DNA of 64,000 bases from contig NZ_JNAH01000008.1 in the NCBI RefSeq assembly GCF_000759885.1, positions 62,001 through 126,000 of the forward strand, given 5' to 3'. Below, piece after piece: positions 27,865 to 38,559 of the stretch. The DNA is from Prochlorococcus marinus str. GP2 (GTDB lineage: Bacteria; Cyanobacteriota; Cyanobacteriia; PCC-6307; Cyanobiaceae). The translations under genes and the position numbers were made by a program. How positions within the stretch are numbered: the stretch's first letter is position 1; every line of letters begins with the position of its first letter. Below the pieces are notes generated by a model. The model saw only the letters and a list, made by a program, of their open reading frames with translations. It was not told the DNA's origin and searched no databases.

Positions 27865-28579
27865 TAGATTTAAATATTTCTATTAGAGCTTTATTAGGAT
27901 CTATAGCTTTTGATATTGATCTACCAATGACTAATTTAGAAGCCCCATTATCTATAGCTTCATTGGGAGTCATAATTCTACTTTGATCATCTTTATTCTC
28001 AATCTTTAACCTGATACCTGGTGTAATTAGTTCAAAATTATCCTTATAAATAGATCTCAACATTTTTACCTCCCAAGGGGAACAAACACACCCATCTAAT
28101 CCAGCATCAAAAGACAACTTTGCAAGTCTTAATACATTTTTTTCAATTGAATTATTTCTATCAAGATCATTTTGAAAATCTTCAAGAGAAAAGCTAGTTA
28201 AAACAGTTATTCCCACAACTAATGGTGGTTTTACACTAACTGAGTTTGCTCCTTCTAAAGATGCTTTTTTCGAATGCTTAAGAGCTTTTAGACCTGCTGA
28301 TCCATGAATAGAAATTATATCAACCCCTAATTGTGAAACTTGAAAACATGATGCACTCATAGTATTTGGAATATCATGAAATTTTAAGTCTAAAAAGATT
28401 TTTTTATTTAAACTTTTAAATATTTCAATAACTCTTGGACCTTCCCTAACAAAAAGCTCTAAACCAACTTTCACCCACTTAATATTGGGACATTTTTCTA
28501 GAAGTAATTTTGCTTGACTTACATCTAGTCCATCAATTGCCAATATTATTTTATCTTCTGAATTAAATCTGTTATTCAT
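27851..28579 (-). CDS. pyrF: Orotidine 5'-phosphate decarboxylase
   Basis: A TIM-barrel enzyme making UMP in pyrimidine synthesis. ILAIDGLD at the first strand, [12 protein letters not shown] (62-73, catalytic DxKxxD-type tetrad), GVDIISIHG and VIGRSISKA at the phosphate loop are diagnostic. ATG 28579 gives 242 residues; a TTG one codon upstream is not needed. The start lies seven bases after the tyrS stop, so they are probably co-transcribed. Confidence 0.95.
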   Translation of the reverse strand: MNNRFNSEDKIILAIDGLDVSQAKLLLEKCPNIKWVKVGLELFVREGPRVIEIFKSLNKKIFLDLKFHDIPNTMSASCFQVSQLGVDIISIHGSAGLKALKHSKKASLEGANSVSVKPPLVVGITVLTSFSLEDFQNDLDRNNSIEKNVLRLAKLSFDAGLDGCVCSPWEVKMLRSIYKDNFELITPGIRLKIENKDDQSRIMTPNEAIDNGASKLVIGRSISKAIDPNKALIEIFKSINSG

Positions 28580-28585
28580 CAATTT

Positions 28586-29824
28586 TCAGTTTTCAAACCT
28601 CTTAATTATTTTTTTCCCAATTTGCAAAATTTTCCCTTCCAAATCATTTTTTGAATCAAAAACTAAATCAGGATTTATTACTTTCTGACTATCAATTTTT
28701 ACACCCCCTCCTTTAATAGATCTTTTAGATTCACTGCTAGATTTGAAAAGTTTCAGAGCACTTAGCAAGTAAAAAAACTTAACTGGAAAAACAATTTCCT
28801 TTAATGAAATCTCTGGAATTTCTCCAACTTTTTCTTTGTATCCAAGGAATAATTTTTCGCAATTTGATTGCGCCTCTAATGCTTCTTTAGTCCCATGAAA
28901 TAAAGTAGTAACTTCTAAAGCCATCCTTCTTTGTAATTCACGAGGATTTAAGTTTTCAAGAAAACTTAAATCTAATTCAGTAAGCAATTCAAAGTAAGTA
29001 GGTATTATATTATCAGGTACTTTTTCTAATTTTGAATACATTGAAAGAGGATCCTCAGTCAAACCCACGGTGTTAAATTCAGATTTACTCATCTTCTTAA
29101 ATCCATCTAAACCTGTCAAAATTGGCAACAAAACACCAAATTGAGGTTCTTGTTTAAAATATCTTTGAAGATCTCTTCCTATTGCAATATTAAATTTCTG
29201 ATCTGTACCTCCAAGCTCAATATCTGATCTAACAACTACCGAATCGTATCCTTGTAAGAGTGGATATAAGAATTCATGCAGAGCAATTGGAATTTGCGAT
29301 GTGTACCTTTTATTAAATTCCTCCTTAGCTAGCATTTGACTAACTGTTGAACTACCCATTAATTCAATTATCGAATTAAGATTTAATCCTTTTAACCATT
29401 CGCTGTTATATCTAATTTCTATTCTATCTTTTGAATCAAAATCTAAAATAGATTCATTAGCTGGTTTACCCATTCCTAGTTGGGTTAAGTATGTTTTTGC
29501 ATTATCCTTGACTTGTTTTTCCGATAGCTGCAATCTTGTTTTGTTTTTTCCAGTTGGGTCTCCAATTTGAGCGGTAAAATCCCCAATTATTAAAACTGCA
29601 ATATGTCCATTATCTTGGAATGCCCTAAGTTTTTTAAATAATATGCTGTGCCCAAGATGAATATCTGTTCCAGTTGGATCGATTCCAAGTTTTACCCTTA
29701 ATTTTTTATTATTTCTTTTCGCATGATCAAATATCTCTGAAAAAGTTTGATCTGTTCCCTTAATTGGGAAATATTCTTCTATTCCTCTTGACAGCCATGA
29801 TGGCAATATTAAATTATCTGACAT
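28586..29824 (-). CDS. tyrS: Tyrosyl-tRNA synthetase
   Basis: A class I aminoacyl-tRNA synthetase of 412 residues. HLGH is at 56-59 and KMSKS at 244-248, with a C-terminal S4-like RNA-binding region (about 345-410, [16 protein letters not shown]). GGTDQKFNI marks the tyrosine site. The KMSKS form rather than KFGKT places it in the TyrZ-like bacterial group. It lies between the DUF1825 gene and pyrF on the same strand. Confidence 0.96.
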   Translation of the reverse strand: MSDNLILPSWLSRGIEEYFPIKGTDQTFSEIFDHAKRNNKKLRVKLGIDPTGTDIHLGHSILFKKLRAFQDNGHIAVLIIGDFTAQIGDPTGKNKTRLQLSEKQVKDNAKTYLTQLGMGKPANESILDFDSKDRIEIRYNSEWLKGLNLNSIIELMGSSTVSQMLAKEEFNKRYTSQIPIALHEFLYPLLQGYDSVVVRSDIELGGTDQKFNIAIGRDLQRYFKQEPQFGVLLPILTGLDGFKKMSKSEFNTVGLTEDPLSMYSKLEKVPDNIIPTYFELLTELDLSFLENLNPRELQRRMALEVTTLFHGTKEALEAQSNCEKLFLGYKEKVGEIPEISLKEIVFPVKFFYLLSALKLFKSSSESKRSIKGGGVKIDSQKVINPDLVFDSKNDLEGKILQIGKKIIKRFEN

Positions 29825-29843
29825 AAAGCTTTAACCTTTAAAT

Positions 29844-30167
29844 TTAAGAAGTTTTATCAAGTTCATCCTTCATTCTTATTAAGGTTTTATTCATCTGATC
29901 GAACATTTGATCAGGAGTTATCCCAAATTGACTTAACTGTGTCTTTAATTGTTCAACTGTCATTTTTGCTTGAAAATCTTCAGATAACTCAAATCTCTTC
30001 ATAAAAACCTTATAACGATCCATAAGAGATTCCATTTTTTTTATAAACATTTTTTTACCTTCTCTGTCAAATTTTCCATAATCAGAACCAAGTTTCATAA
30101 GTTCTTGGTAATCTGAAAAAAGCTTTTTAGCTTCTTCTTGAACGATGTCTGACTCAAAAAATCCCAT
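29844..30167 (-). CDS. DUF1825 family cyanobacterial protein
   Basis: About 107 residues counted from ATG 30167 (MGFFESDIVQEEAKKLFSDYQEL). The frame opens upstream to 30188 but the family start matches MGFFES. It is all-helical and strongly charged, with VQEEAKKLF, KKMFIKKMESLMDRYKVFMKRFELS and GITPDQMFDQMN. It is restricted to cyanobacteria as far as I know. No function is established and there is no catalytic signature. It sits 20 bases upstream of tyrS. Confidence 0.8.
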   Translation of the reverse strand: MGFFESDIVQEEAKKLFSDYQELMKLGSDYGKFDREGKKMFIKKMESLMDRYKVFMKRFELSEDFQAKMTVEQLKTQLSQFGITPDQMFDQMNKTLIRMKDELDKTS

Positions 30168-30318
30168 TTCTATTTTTTTACTTCGCAAGAATAAGACTTA
30201 ATTACAAGATAACAAGAATCTTTTAAATTGATTAGAACATTAATAAATTTTAGTTTATAAATAATTCTTTGATTTATAGTTTTTCAGAATTAAATTTAGT
30301 AGACATGTTTCATAAATA

Positions 30319-30924
30319 TTGGAAAAATTCAACGAAAATAATATTTCAAACCAAAATAGGCAATTTGAATTATTTGGTTCAAATGTAAATACATCAATTA
30401 ATTTTCAACACTCAAATAATCTTAAAATCAAAGGAGAAATCCTATCTGAATGGAGAAATAGAATCCATAATCACCAATTCAAAATTTCAAAAGATACTCA
30501 TAATTTGCACCAAACTAGTCTTCCTGTAAATACAATTTCTAATGAAAGAAAAATTGATCCGTTTTCCCTGCAGCCATTATCTTTGAACTTTTGGAGAACC
30601 AATCAATATATACATAATGGTCCAGCAATGTATTTCGTAATTGACTCGATGGAGAGTTCAAAAATAATTCTCTATATAGGAGAAACAAATTCAGCAAATA
30701 AAAGATGGAAGGGAGAACATGACTGTAAAAATTACCTAATGAACTATAAAGAGACCCTAGCTCATAACAACATCTCAAGTCACCAAGATATTCGTTTCTT
30801 CTTTGATGTACCTAAAGAAGCAAAATTAAGACGTAAATTAGAACAGCAACTGATATATTTATGGTTACCACCTTTTAATAAAGAAACTCGAGATAGGTGG
30901 GCAACTACTTTCACAAACAACTAA
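30319..30924 (+). CDS. GIY-YIG superfamily-like protein
   Basis: 201 residues, starting at TTG 30319. The first 95 residues are polar and unrecognised. The second half follows the GIY-YIG nuclease layout: AMYFVID (103-109) for the first strand, IILYIGET (116-123) for YIG, Arg129 in NKRWKGEH, Glu175 in RRKLEQQLIY, and PPFNK with Asn187. All expected catalytic positions (Tyr, Arg, Glu, Asn) seem to be filled, so nuclease activity is possible. No intein, group I intron, uvrC or recombination gene is nearby. It could be a house-keeping DNA repair enzyme or a domesticated homing nuclease; function unknown. Confidence 0.7.
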   Translation: MEKFNENNISNQNRQFELFGSNVNTSINFQHSNNLKIKGEILSEWRNRIHNHQFKISKDTHNLHQTSLPVNTISNERKIDPFSLQPLSLNFWRTNQYIHNGPAMYFVIDSMESSKIILYIGETNSANKRWKGEHDCKNYLMNYKETLAHNNISSHQDIRFFFDVPKEAKLRRKLEQQLIYLWLPPFNKETRDRWATTFTNN

Positions 30925-30948
30925 AAGTTAATTAAATCAATTTTACAA

Positions 30949-32421
30949 ATGCAATTTTCCACATTCCAAAAAAATCTAGATAACTGGCAAGGTACTTCAT
31001 TAATTTTTGGAGTTTTAGAGGAAGAAATTGCAAACCAACTTGAGAACATAAAATTTGTTGTTGACACAAAATTATTACAAAAAAAAGTTACTCAAAAAAA
31101 ATTCAAAGGAGAAAAAGGCCAAACTTTAAGCTTTGAATTTTTAGATCAAAAATTAGAAACTTTAATCATATTTGGTCTTGGCAAATCAAAAGATCTAAAT
31201 AAAATTGATATTGAAAACTCCATAGGAAATCTAATTAGGGAAAATGTTTCTAAAAATGAAAAAATCAGTATATTGCTACCTTGGGAATTATTAAATTCAC
31301 AACTAGAAATAAATCAATTAGCACAGTCAGCTAGATTATCTGCTTATAAGGACAATAGATTTAATAAGAAAAAAGATGAAAAGAAAATTCTCAAAGAAAT
31401 TGAGTTTTTGAATTTAAAAAAATTTGAGAATATTAGCTTTGAAGAGACAAGAAAAATATGTGAAGGTGTAGAACTCGCCAGAAGACTTGTAGCCGCCCCC
31501 CCAAATAGTCTTACTCCCCTGGAAATGTCAATACAAGCTTCTCAAATAGCTAAAGATCATGGATTAGAAGTAAAAATTTTAGAGGCAAAAGAATGTGAAG
31601 ATTTAGGAATGGGTGCATATTTAGCTGTAGCAAAAGGTTCTGATCTAGATCCTAAATTTATACATCTTACTTTGAAGTCAGAGGGGCCTATAAAAGAAAA
31701 GATTGCACTTGTTGGGAAGGGTTTAACCTTTGATTCTGGAGGATACAACCTCAAAGTAGGAGCCTCTCAAATTGAAATGATGAAATATGATATGGGCGGA
31801 AGCGCTGCAGTTTTAGGAGCAGCAAAGGCACTTGGAGCATTAAAACCAAAGGGGCTAGAAATACATTTTATTGTGGCAGCTTGCGAAAACATGATAAATG
31901 GATCTGCAGTACATCCTGGAGATGTAGTTAAGGCATCTAATGGTAAGACAATTGAAATAAATAATACTGATGCAGAGGGTAGACTCACATTAGCTGATGC
32001 TTTAACTTACGCATCCAATTTAAAACCAGATTCAATAATAGATCTCGCCACTTTAACAGGAGCTATTGTTGTTGCATTAGGGAATGATGTAGCTGGATTC
32101 TGGAGCAATAATGATGATCTAGCAAATGATCTAAAGGCTGCATCAGCCCAGACTGGAGAAAAATTATGGCAAATGCCTTTACAAAAATCTTATAAAGAAG
32201 GGTTAAAATCTCATATAGCTGATATGAAAAATACAGGTCCTAGAGCAGGTGGGTCAATAACTGCTGCTTTGTTTTTAGAAGAGTTCTTTAATAAAGAGAT
32301 TAAATGGGCTCATATTGATATTGCTGGGACTTGTTGGACTGATAAGAATAAGGGGATTAATCCATCAGGTGCAACCGGTTTTGGAGTTAAAACTCTTGTT
32401 CAATGGATTAAAAATAAGTAA
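30949..32421 (+). CDS. pepA: Leucyl aminopeptidase (PepA, M17)
   Basis: A dimetal cytosolic aminopeptidase of 490 residues. The catalytic domain shows [15 protein letters not shown] (255-269, metal and catalytic Lys), [11 protein letters not shown] (278-288) and NTDAEGRL (339-346), the M17 signature with metal-binding Asp and Glu and catalytic Arg. The N-terminal alpha/beta domain (1-165) is divergent as usual. It probably recycles peptides; PepA homologues can also bind DNA. It converges with msrA. Confidence 0.96.
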   Translation: MQFSTFQKNLDNWQGTSLIFGVLEEEIANQLENIKFVVDTKLLQKKVTQKKFKGEKGQTLSFEFLDQKLETLIIFGLGKSKDLNKIDIENSIGNLIRENVSKNEKISILLPWELLNSQLEINQLAQSARLSAYKDNRFNKKKDEKKILKEIEFLNLKKFENISFEETRKICEGVELARRLVAAPPNSLTPLEMSIQASQIAKDHGLEVKILEAKECEDLGMGAYLAVAKGSDLDPKFIHLTLKSEGPIKEKIALVGKGLTFDSGGYNLKVGASQIEMMKYDMGGSAAVLGAAKALGALKPKGLEIHFIVAACENMINGSAVHPGDVVKASNGKTIEINNTDAEGRLTLADALTYASNLKPDSIIDLATLTGAIVVALGNDVAGFWSNNDDLANDLKAASAQTGEKLWQMPLQKSYKEGLKSHIADMKNTGPRAGGSITAALFLEEFFNKEIKWAHIDIAGTCWTDKNKGINPSGATGFGVKTLVQWIKNK

Positions 32422-32432
32422 CTATATTTAAA

Positions 32433-33035
32433 TTATTCATTCCAAAGATTTGTTGATCTAGCGTTATCCCCCCATAATTTATCCAATCTCTGATCTCTCC
32501 CACATGAGAATCTATAGAATTTATATTTTAATTCATTTTTCTCAGCAAAATCCTGGTGATATTCTTCAGCCAACCAAAATTGGCTTTTTGATTTTAGTTC
32601 TACAGATATTTTTTCTAATGGCACTCGCAACTCCTTAGAGGCCGAAACAATCGCATTTTTTGCATCATTTTCCTCAGTTTCATCTTTGAAAAAGATAACT
32701 GGCCTATAAGAATCTCCACGATCACAAAATTGGCCCTTGGCGTCCAAAGGGTCAATATTTCTGAAGTAGAGCCTAAGTATTTCAGGTAAAGCTAGCAATT
32801 GTGAATCATAGTCGACCAAAACCACTTCCTGGTGCCCATCATGATTTTCATAGGTAGGATTTTGTAAATTTCCTCCTGAGTAACCACTTTGCACAAAATT
32901 TATCCCCTTTAAAGACTGTAAGTCATGTTCTAAACACCAAAAACAACCTCCTGCAAGAACCAATTCTTCCGCCAGAGCCTGTAAAGGATGAATTAAAATT
33001 GAACAAAAAACTATGAAAGAGAACAGATATTTCAT
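32433..33035 (-). CDS. msrA: Exported peptide-methionine (S)-S-oxide reductase
   Basis: A 200-residue MsrA. The N-terminus MKYLFSFIVFCSILIHPLQALAE is a signal peptide with likely cleavage after ALA, so the enzyme should act in the periplasm or lumen. The catalytic motif GGCFWCLE has nucleophile Cys31; the usual GCFWG is GCFWC here, a variant known in other MsrA. GYSGG and EYHQDF motifs are present. A C-terminal Cys in RFSCGRD could resolve the disulfide. It follows lpxB by 17 bases and may be last in the bamA-lpx run. Confidence 0.9.
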   Translation of the reverse strand: MKYLFSFIVFCSILIHPLQALAEELVLAGGCFWCLEHDLQSLKGINFVQSGYSGGNLQNPTYENHDGHQEVVLVDYDSQLLALPEILRLYFRNIDPLDAKGQFCDRGDSYRPVIFFKDETEENDAKNAIVSASKELRVPLEKISVELKSKSQFWLAEEYHQDFAEKNELKYKFYRFSCGRDQRLDKLWGDNARSTNLWNE

Positions 33036-33051
33036 AATCCAATTATAAAGT

Positions 33052-34230
33052 TTAAATAATAGAATTTATAATTTCTTTTGCAGTTCTTGAGACAACACCC
33101 TCCTCGCCTAATTCTCTTTTTAATGAAGCATAACCATTTTTAAATTTTAATTTTTCTGATTTATTTTCGAGAACTCTACAAGATTTATAAAAGATTTTCT
33201 TTTCGTCAAAATTTCTCTGAACAAATTCAGGTATTATTAATTTGTTATTTAACAAATTTACAGGAGAAATAAATTTTACCTTGAAATTAAGGATTTTTCT
33301 TGCGATAAAAGCGGTAATTCTACTTACTCTATAACCAACAATTTGTGGTATTCCATGTAAGGCTAATTCCATATTAACCGTCCCGGATTTGCAAAGAGCT
33401 ATTTTAGTTAGTGAATAAATATAAGGCTTTAATTGTGCATTATCTTTTTGAGAAATCACTTTCCCTTTAACTTGATATTTTCGAAAGGCCTTTCTGAATT
33501 GTTCTTCAAAGACTGTCCTACAAGAAGGAATATAAACAACTAAAGTTGGATATTTTTGTTGTAATTTTCTTGCTGTCCTCATAAAAGTAGGTAATAGATA
33601 TCTCAATTCTTGAGGTCTTGATGCAGGCATTATAAGTAGAATACTTTCATTAGGGCTAAGGTTCAGAATTTTACGGGCATCTTTCTTTAAAGGAAGTTTT
33701 TTTATTAAATCGATCATTGGATGTCCGACCCACAAAACGTTACCACCCCTTTTTTTGTAAAAGGCTGCTTCTTGTTTAAAAATCGCAAAAATTTTATCGG
33801 AAAAATTTATCAAATTTGTCGTAGTGTTATTTCCTACCCTCCAAGCCCATTCTTGGGGAGCTATGTAGTAGAAAATTGGAATTTTTGTCTTCGATCTTTT
33901 TAATTTTATCCCGATTTTTATATTTGGCCCCATGTAGTCGATCAAGATTAGGCAGTCTGGTGGATATTTTTTTAGTAACTGATAAAATCTTTTTTGAATT
34001 CTTATTGTTGGGAGAAGAAGAGGTAAAGCCTCCCAAATACCTATTGCACTAATTGAAGTAGTATCTTGAAGAATTTTCACACCTTCTTTCTTCATCCTAT
34101 CCCCACCTAATCCACAGATTTCTAAATCTAGATGTCTTTTTTTCGCTTCATCAAATAAAGCTTTTGATAACAAACTTCCATGCAAATCTCCCGAGACTTC
34201 ACCGGTGCTTATAAAAATCTTTTTACTCAT
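33052..34230 (-). CDS. lpxB: Lipid-A-disaccharide synthase
   Basis: A GT-B glycosyltransferase (392 residues) that joins UDP-diacylglucosamine and lipid X. STGEVSGDLHG (8-18) is the LpxB N-terminal signature; YIAPQEWAWR and CKSGTVNMELALHGIPQIVGYR are the family core and donor-site motifs. It overlaps lpxA by four bases. Together with lpxA and lpxC it forms the early lipid A branch; lpxD, lpxH and lpxK are not in the window. Confidence 0.95.
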   Translation of the reverse strand: MSKKIFISTGEVSGDLHGSLLSKALFDEAKKRHLDLEICGLGGDRMKKEGVKILQDTTSISAIGIWEALPLLLPTIRIQKRFYQLLKKYPPDCLILIDYMGPNIKIGIKLKRSKTKIPIFYYIAPQEWAWRVGNNTTTNLINFSDKIFAIFKQEAAFYKKRGGNVLWVGHPMIDLIKKLPLKKDARKILNLSPNESILLIMPASRPQELRYLLPTFMRTARKLQQKYPTLVVYIPSCRTVFEEQFRKAFRKYQVKGKVISQKDNAQLKPYIYSLTKIALCKSGTVNMELALHGIPQIVGYRVSRITAFIARKILNFKVKFISPVNLLNNKLIIPEFVQRNFDEKKIFYKSCRVLENKSEKLKFKNGYASLKRELGEEGVVSRTAKEIINSII

Positions 34231-35069
34231 AAATTGACTAAAGGCATTGGACCTCGTCTTTCCTTAGATATTGAATCTTTTAAAAAACTACATAATTTCG
34301 ATGATGAAAGATCTAATTTCCCTTTCATTGCTTTTTCTAATGAATTTGAAATTGAATCATTAGATTTAAAAAGAAGATTCCAAGTACTTTGGAGTAACTT
34401 TAAGTCAAAATCTTTGTTTTCCATCAAACCACTTCTTTTAATTCCAATCCTATTCAAACCTCTCAATCTTCCTGGATGCCCTTCGGCTAGACAAAAAGGC
34501 GGTACATCTCTATCTACTCTTGTCATTCCTCCGATCATTGCTAAATATCCAATATGTACAAATTGATGGATTCCTAGACAGCCACCAATAATGGCTTTAT
34601 CTTCAACCTTTACATGGCCCGCAACTTGTACACTATTTGATAAAACTATGCCATTCCCAAGTTCGCAATTATGACCTATATGAGAGTAAGCCATTAACAA
34701 ATTATTGTTCCCAATAATAGTTTTTTCTCCTTCATCAGTTGCCTTATTAATAGTAACGCATTCTCTAAAAGTATTATTGTCTCCAATAATTACTTCAGTA
34801 GAGGCACCTTTATATTTAAGATCTTGTGGTTCAAGTCCAATAAATACATTTGGGAAAACTTTATTATTACTGCCAATTTGAGTTTTCCCTGTGATAATAG
34901 CATTTGGTCCTATTTCGGTTCCTTCCCCGATATAAACATCAGGACCGATAATAGCTCCTTGAGAGATAGTGACACCATCATGTAATTTAGCACTAGGGTC
35001 AACAAAAGCATTTGGATGCACGTTTACACCACTAAAGCTAGAATTTAATTTAATTTTTTTGTTCTCCAT
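34227..35069 (-). CDS. lpxA: Acyl-ACP--UDP-N-acetylglucosamine O-acyltransferase
   Basis: A left-handed beta-helix acyltransferase (first step of lipid A synthesis) of 280 residues from ATG 35069. Hexapeptide repeats run from VHPNAFVDPSAKL to about residue 190. The catalytic-His region AYSHIGHNCELG and the GGMTRVDRDVPPFCLAEGHPGR region of the family are present. A helical C-terminal domain follows. TTG 35081 would overlap fabZ by eight bases; ATG 35069, four bases after the fabZ stop, is preferred. Confidence 0.94.
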   Translation of the reverse strand: MENKKIKLNSSFSGVNVHPNAFVDPSAKLHDGVTISQGAIIGPDVYIGEGTEIGPNAIITGKTQIGSNNKVFPNVFIGLEPQDLKYKGASTEVIIGDNNTFRECVTINKATDEGEKTIIGNNNLLMAYSHIGHNCELGNGIVLSNSVQVAGHVKVEDKAIIGGCLGIHQFVHIGYLAMIGGMTRVDRDVPPFCLAEGHPGRLRGLNRIGIKRSGLMENKDFDLKLLQSTWNLLFKSNDSISNSLEKAMKGKLDLSSSKLCSFLKDSISKERRGPMPLVNL

Positions 35070-35073
35070 ATCC

Positions 35074-35532
35074 CTAATCAACTAATGAGAACATTAATTC
35101 TCCAGAACAAACCAATTTTCCATCAACATGTGCCTCTCCTTTAACCTTGCCAAATCTTTTTCTTTTAATACTTAATATCTCACAAGAAATTATCAATTGA
35201 TCTCCAGGTACAACAGGCTTTCTGAATTTAACATTATTTATCCCCGCAAATACAAAAAGTCCTTTAGGAAGATCAGGCATTTGCGTTACTATTATTCCCC
35301 CAACTTGAGCCATTGATTCAACAATAAGTACCCCTGGCATTAAGGGCCTTTCGGGAAAGTGTCCTTGAAATTGAGGCTCATTTATAGTGACATTTTTTAC
35401 TGCAATAGCACTCTCACCAGGAATATATTCTATAACTTTATCCACAAGAGCAAAAGGATATCTATGAGGTAATAAACCCAGTATGTTCTCAGAGGAGAGT
35501 TGATTATTTTCAATGGATAATTCTTTTTCCAA
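35074..35532 (-). CDS. fabZ: 3-hydroxyacyl-ACP dehydratase FabZ
   Basis: A hot-dog-fold dehydratase of fatty acid elongation, 152 residues. [14 protein letters not shown] opens the domain, and [20 protein letters not shown] (57-76) holds catalytic His58 and Glu72. Between lpxC and lpxA this is the classic lpx cluster order, coordinating 3-hydroxyacyl-ACP use between phospholipid and lipid A. Confidence 0.96.
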   Translation of the reverse strand: MEKELSIENNQLSSENILGLLPHRYPFALVDKVIEYIPGESAIAVKNVTINEPQFQGHFPERPLMPGVLIVESMAQVGGIIVTQMPDLPKGLFVFAGINNVKFRKPVVPGDQLIISCEILSIKRKRFGKVKGEAHVDGKLVCSGELMFSLVD

Positions 35533-35549
35533 AACAATTAAAGATAAAA

Positions 35550-36386
35550 TTAAATTTTTAGCGATGAGGCCAATAAAGCATTTAAAGAGTGAGATCCTTT
35601 ATAAACTATAATTTGGGCCTTAGGTAACCCTACCAAAGCCAGGTCCCCAATTAGGTCCAAAATTTTATGTCTTATTGGTTCATCATCAAATCTTAATGGT
35701 GGATTAACCCATTTATCACCATCACAAACAAGCGCATTTTCTAAACTTCCTCCTTTTATTAATCCAAGTTCACTTAATTCTTGAAATTGATCTTTAAAAC
35801 CAAATGTTCGTGCTGGAGCAATCATTTCGACGAAACTTCTTGGATTTAAGTCAATCACAAAAGTTTGATTGCCAATTGCTTTGTAAGGGAAACTTATAGT
35901 GGAAATAATTGTTGTTTTTTCATAGGGAGTTGCTGCTATAACTGACCCTTCTTTATTTAAAATAATTGGTTTATTAATCTCTCTAAAAAAATTATTAGGT
36001 TTGAGGACTTTTTTTATCCCCACTCCTTCAAAATCTCTTACCCACTGAATTGCTGATCCATCTAAAAGAGGGATTTCTTTCCCTTCAACCTCAATATGGA
36101 TGTAACTTAAACCGCACCCAGCAAGTGAAGATAATAAATGTTCAATTGTATATAAATTTCTTCCACCTAATTTAACAGCTGTGCAAAGCATCGTACTTCC
36201 TATTAAATCTTGTGTAAGCTTAAAAATCTCTTTGGGTTTATCACTGAAAGAAACATAATATCCTTCTTTTTCATAAGAAGAAATTGATACCCTTGTTTTT
36301 TCTCCACTATGAAGACCTATACCTTCTCTGGAAATAGTCCCAGATAATGTATAGCAAGAATCATAATTAGTAGGCCAAGAAAACAC
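35550..36386 (-). CDS. lpxC: UDP-3-O-acyl-N-acetylglucosamine deacetylase
   Basis: A zinc deacetylase and the committed step of lipid A synthesis. GIGLHSGE (22-29), [10 protein letters not shown] with Glu82/His83, and [13 protein letters not shown] with His240 and Asp244 supply the zinc ligands. The length is 278 residues, slightly shorter than E. coli (305). The GTG start directly abuts the bamA stop. Presence of lpxC with lpxA and lpxB indicates at least a minimal lipid A in this organism. Confidence 0.95.
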   Translation of the reverse strand: MFSWPTNYDSCYTLSGTISREGIGLHSGEKTRVSISSYEKEGYYVSFSDKPKEIFKLTQDLIGSTMLCTAVKLGGRNLYTIEHLLSSLAGCGLSYIHIEVEGKEIPLLDGSAIQWVRDFEGVGIKKVLKPNNFFREINKPIILNKEGSVIAATPYEKTTIISTISFPYKAIGNQTFVIDLNPRSFVEMIAPARTFGFKDQFQELSELGLIKGGSLENALVCDGDKWVNPPLRFDDEPIRHKILDLIGDLALVGLPKAQIIVYKGSHSLNALLASSLKI

Positions 36387-38516
36387 TTAAAACTTCCATC
36401 CAACTCCAAGTGTATATCTCCAGTCTCCACTTAGTTCCTTACTCGCAACGTCAAATCTTAATGGACCAATTGGCGTTTTAACTCCAACTCCCGCTCCAAG
36501 TGAATAACCAGAACCAGATTTCTGTAATAATTTACCAGGCTTGCCTGGGACATCCTCTTGGGATCCCAAATCACTCCCCGCATCAACAAATAAAGCTCCT
36601 GATAACATTCTCCAAAGAGGGAATCTATATTCTATTGAACCCTCAACAAAACTTTTGCTAACTGCCAATTCACAAGATCCCCAACCTCTAACAGATGATG
36701 TTCCTCCTAGACAAAATGCTTCATAAGGAGGTAATTCACCAATAGTAGTTGCAGCAGTAAATTGAAACCCCACAGTTTGAGGACAATCCTCGCTGGTAGA
36801 ATTACTCGATCTGCACCCTTTAGTTAAATTTATCAATCTTGTTGGTACAAAAAATGAATAATTAGCTCTCATTCTATTAAAAGTTGGAGAGTTTTTACCC
36901 ACTGAAACAAATTGTTCAGAGCCAAAGCTTAATTTACTTCCTGAAGTAGGGTTTGTAAAATTATTCAAATCATTTCTAGTAGTACTTGCAATTACACTTA
37001 CCAATGTATTTTCTGCAGGGCATAACCCATCTTTTGTAGTAAATCCAATACATATAATATCGTTTATATTGCCTGTAGTTGGGGTCATATCACCATAAGG
37101 TTTTTTATTTCCACTACCATCAATCATATTTACTTTCTTGAAATTCATACCAGCAAGAACTTTCCACTTAGAAACCTTAAATGGGTCTCCTCCATTAAGA
37201 GGCCTTGTAAAGGAAAATCCACCTCCGGTTTTCTCTAAAACTATTGAAGAGAAAGTATCAGCGTTTGTAGTATTAGTATCATCTACAGCGTAAATTCTAT
37301 TAGTTTCACTATTAAATTCTTGTGGATAATCTCTATTAAGAAAAACATTTGTTCTAAAAGAAGTTCTATACTTATCTCCTTTGATCCATGGATCAAATAA
37401 ATATAAATTATAGGTTGTTGAAAATTCTCCAAAATTCAAATTTAGATTAGTAGTCCATGCTCTACCTAATGTATTGGTTTCCTGCAAACCAATTGTGGCA
37501 AAAATACCTGAACCATTGCTGTAACCAAGGCCGCCAGTTAATGATCCAGTTCTTTGTTCGCTTAAATCTAAAAAAATTATGACTTGGCTAGGATTTAAAT
37601 CATCTGGACCAAGGGATACCTTGACATCATCAAATAATGATGTGGCATATAGTCTGCGGATATCAGATTCTAGAATTTTTCTATTAAATATTGTACCTGG
37701 TTGTGATTTCAACTCTCTTTTTATGACCCAGTCTTTTGTTTTTCCTTTTCTTAGTTTTCCATCAATTACAGATTCACCATCAGATCCTGGAAATCTTAAC
37801 TTGACATCAGATATGATGCCTTCAGAAACTTTTAATGTTACTATTCCATTTTCTGAGATTCTATCTGGGCCAATAACTCTAGCTAAGGAATAACCCTCAT
37901 TTTCATAACGTTTTTTTATTATTTCTATCTTATTTTGAAATTCTTTTAAGTTAAGAGTCGTTCCATAGTAATTACTAAAAATATTATCTAGGAATTCATC
38001 AGAGATCAAAGAGTTTATCGGTTTAATTTCAACTTTCCTCAAAATTGGATTAGGAACTACATTTACTATTAGCCTCACTCCTAAAGGCCCATCTTCAGGT
38101 TTTATTTTAACGTCCGAAAACCAGCCACTAGCGTATATTGAATTAAGGTCTCGATTTAAAATTTGATTATCAACGATACTGCCTGGCTTTATACTCATAG
38201 AGTCATATGCAGCTAATTCTAGCTTTCTGCCCTCAGGGTGATTTTCCCAACCTTGGATGATTATTTCTGAAATAAGAACACTTTCTGCCTTAGTATTTTT
38301 TTTATTTTCTGCAATAAAGAAACTTTTTTCCTGCTTTTTTTGAAACTCTTGAAATAAACCATGGTTGATTTTTTCTATTTGTAAAGTTGTAGTGGATCCC
38401 TCAAAGTCATTTAGCGAATATCTAGCTAACAGTTCTGAATTATTTGATAACAAAATCAAAGGGAAACAAGAAATATTGGTGGAAATCTTTCTAAATTTTA
38501 AAAACTGTTTTTGCAT
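36387..38516 (-). CDS. bamA: Outer membrane assembly factor BamA / Omp85
   Basis: A 709-residue Omp85 protein. The N-terminus is weakly hydrophobic (ISCFPLILL) and may be an export signal. Then come about three POTRA domains (about 78-155, 156-233 and 234-320). Each starts with lines such as VLISEIIIQGWENHPEG, LRKVEIKPINSLISDEFLDNIF and SDVKLRFPGSDGESVI. A 16-strand barrel region (about 325-709) includes GGTSSVRGWG, the conserved VRGF/Y-type loop. The C-terminal residue is Phe (LGVGWKF), the beta-signal. Cyanobacterial Omp85 with three POTRA is the ancestor type of Toc75. First gene of the lpx operon. Confidence 0.93.
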   Translation of the reverse strand: MQKQFLKFRKISTNISCFPLILLSNNSELLARYSLNDFEGSTTTLQIEKINHGLFQEFQKKQEKSFFIAENKKNTKAESVLISEIIIQGWENHPEGRKLELAAYDSMSIKPGSIVDNQILNRDLNSIYASGWFSDVKIKPEDGPLGVRLIVNVVPNPILRKVEIKPINSLISDEFLDNIFSNYYGTTLNLKEFQNKIEIIKKRYENEGYSLARVIGPDRISENGIVTLKVSEGIISDVKLRFPGSDGESVIDGKLRKGKTKDWVIKRELKSQPGTIFNRKILESDIRRLYATSLFDDVKVSLGPDDLNPSQVIIFLDLSEQRTGSLTGGLGYSNGSGIFATIGLQETNTLGRAWTTNLNLNFGEFSTTYNLYLFDPWIKGDKYRTSFRTNVFLNRDYPQEFNSETNRIYAVDDTNTTNADTFSSIVLEKTGGGFSFTRPLNGGDPFKVSKWKVLAGMNFKKVNMIDGSGNKKPYGDMTPTTGNINDIICIGFTTKDGLCPAENTLVSVIASTTRNDLNNFTNPTSGSKLSFGSEQFVSVGKNSPTFNRMRANYSFFVPTRLINLTKGCRSSNSTSEDCPQTVGFQFTAATTIGELPPYEAFCLGGTSSVRGWGSCELAVSKSFVEGSIEYRFPLWRMLSGALFVDAGSDLGSQEDVPGKPGKLLQKSGSGYSLGAGVGVKTPIGPLRFDVASKELSGDWRYTLGVGWKF

Positions 38517-38559
38517 AGTATTTAATTGTTTCGATTAAAGCATTATTTATTGAATTGAG

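Noticed and set aside
36387-38516. Plus-strand ORFs inside bamA (36541-36726 and 37579-37893)
   Set aside because: They are antisense shadows of the well-supported bamA frame, with no own motifs or start signals.
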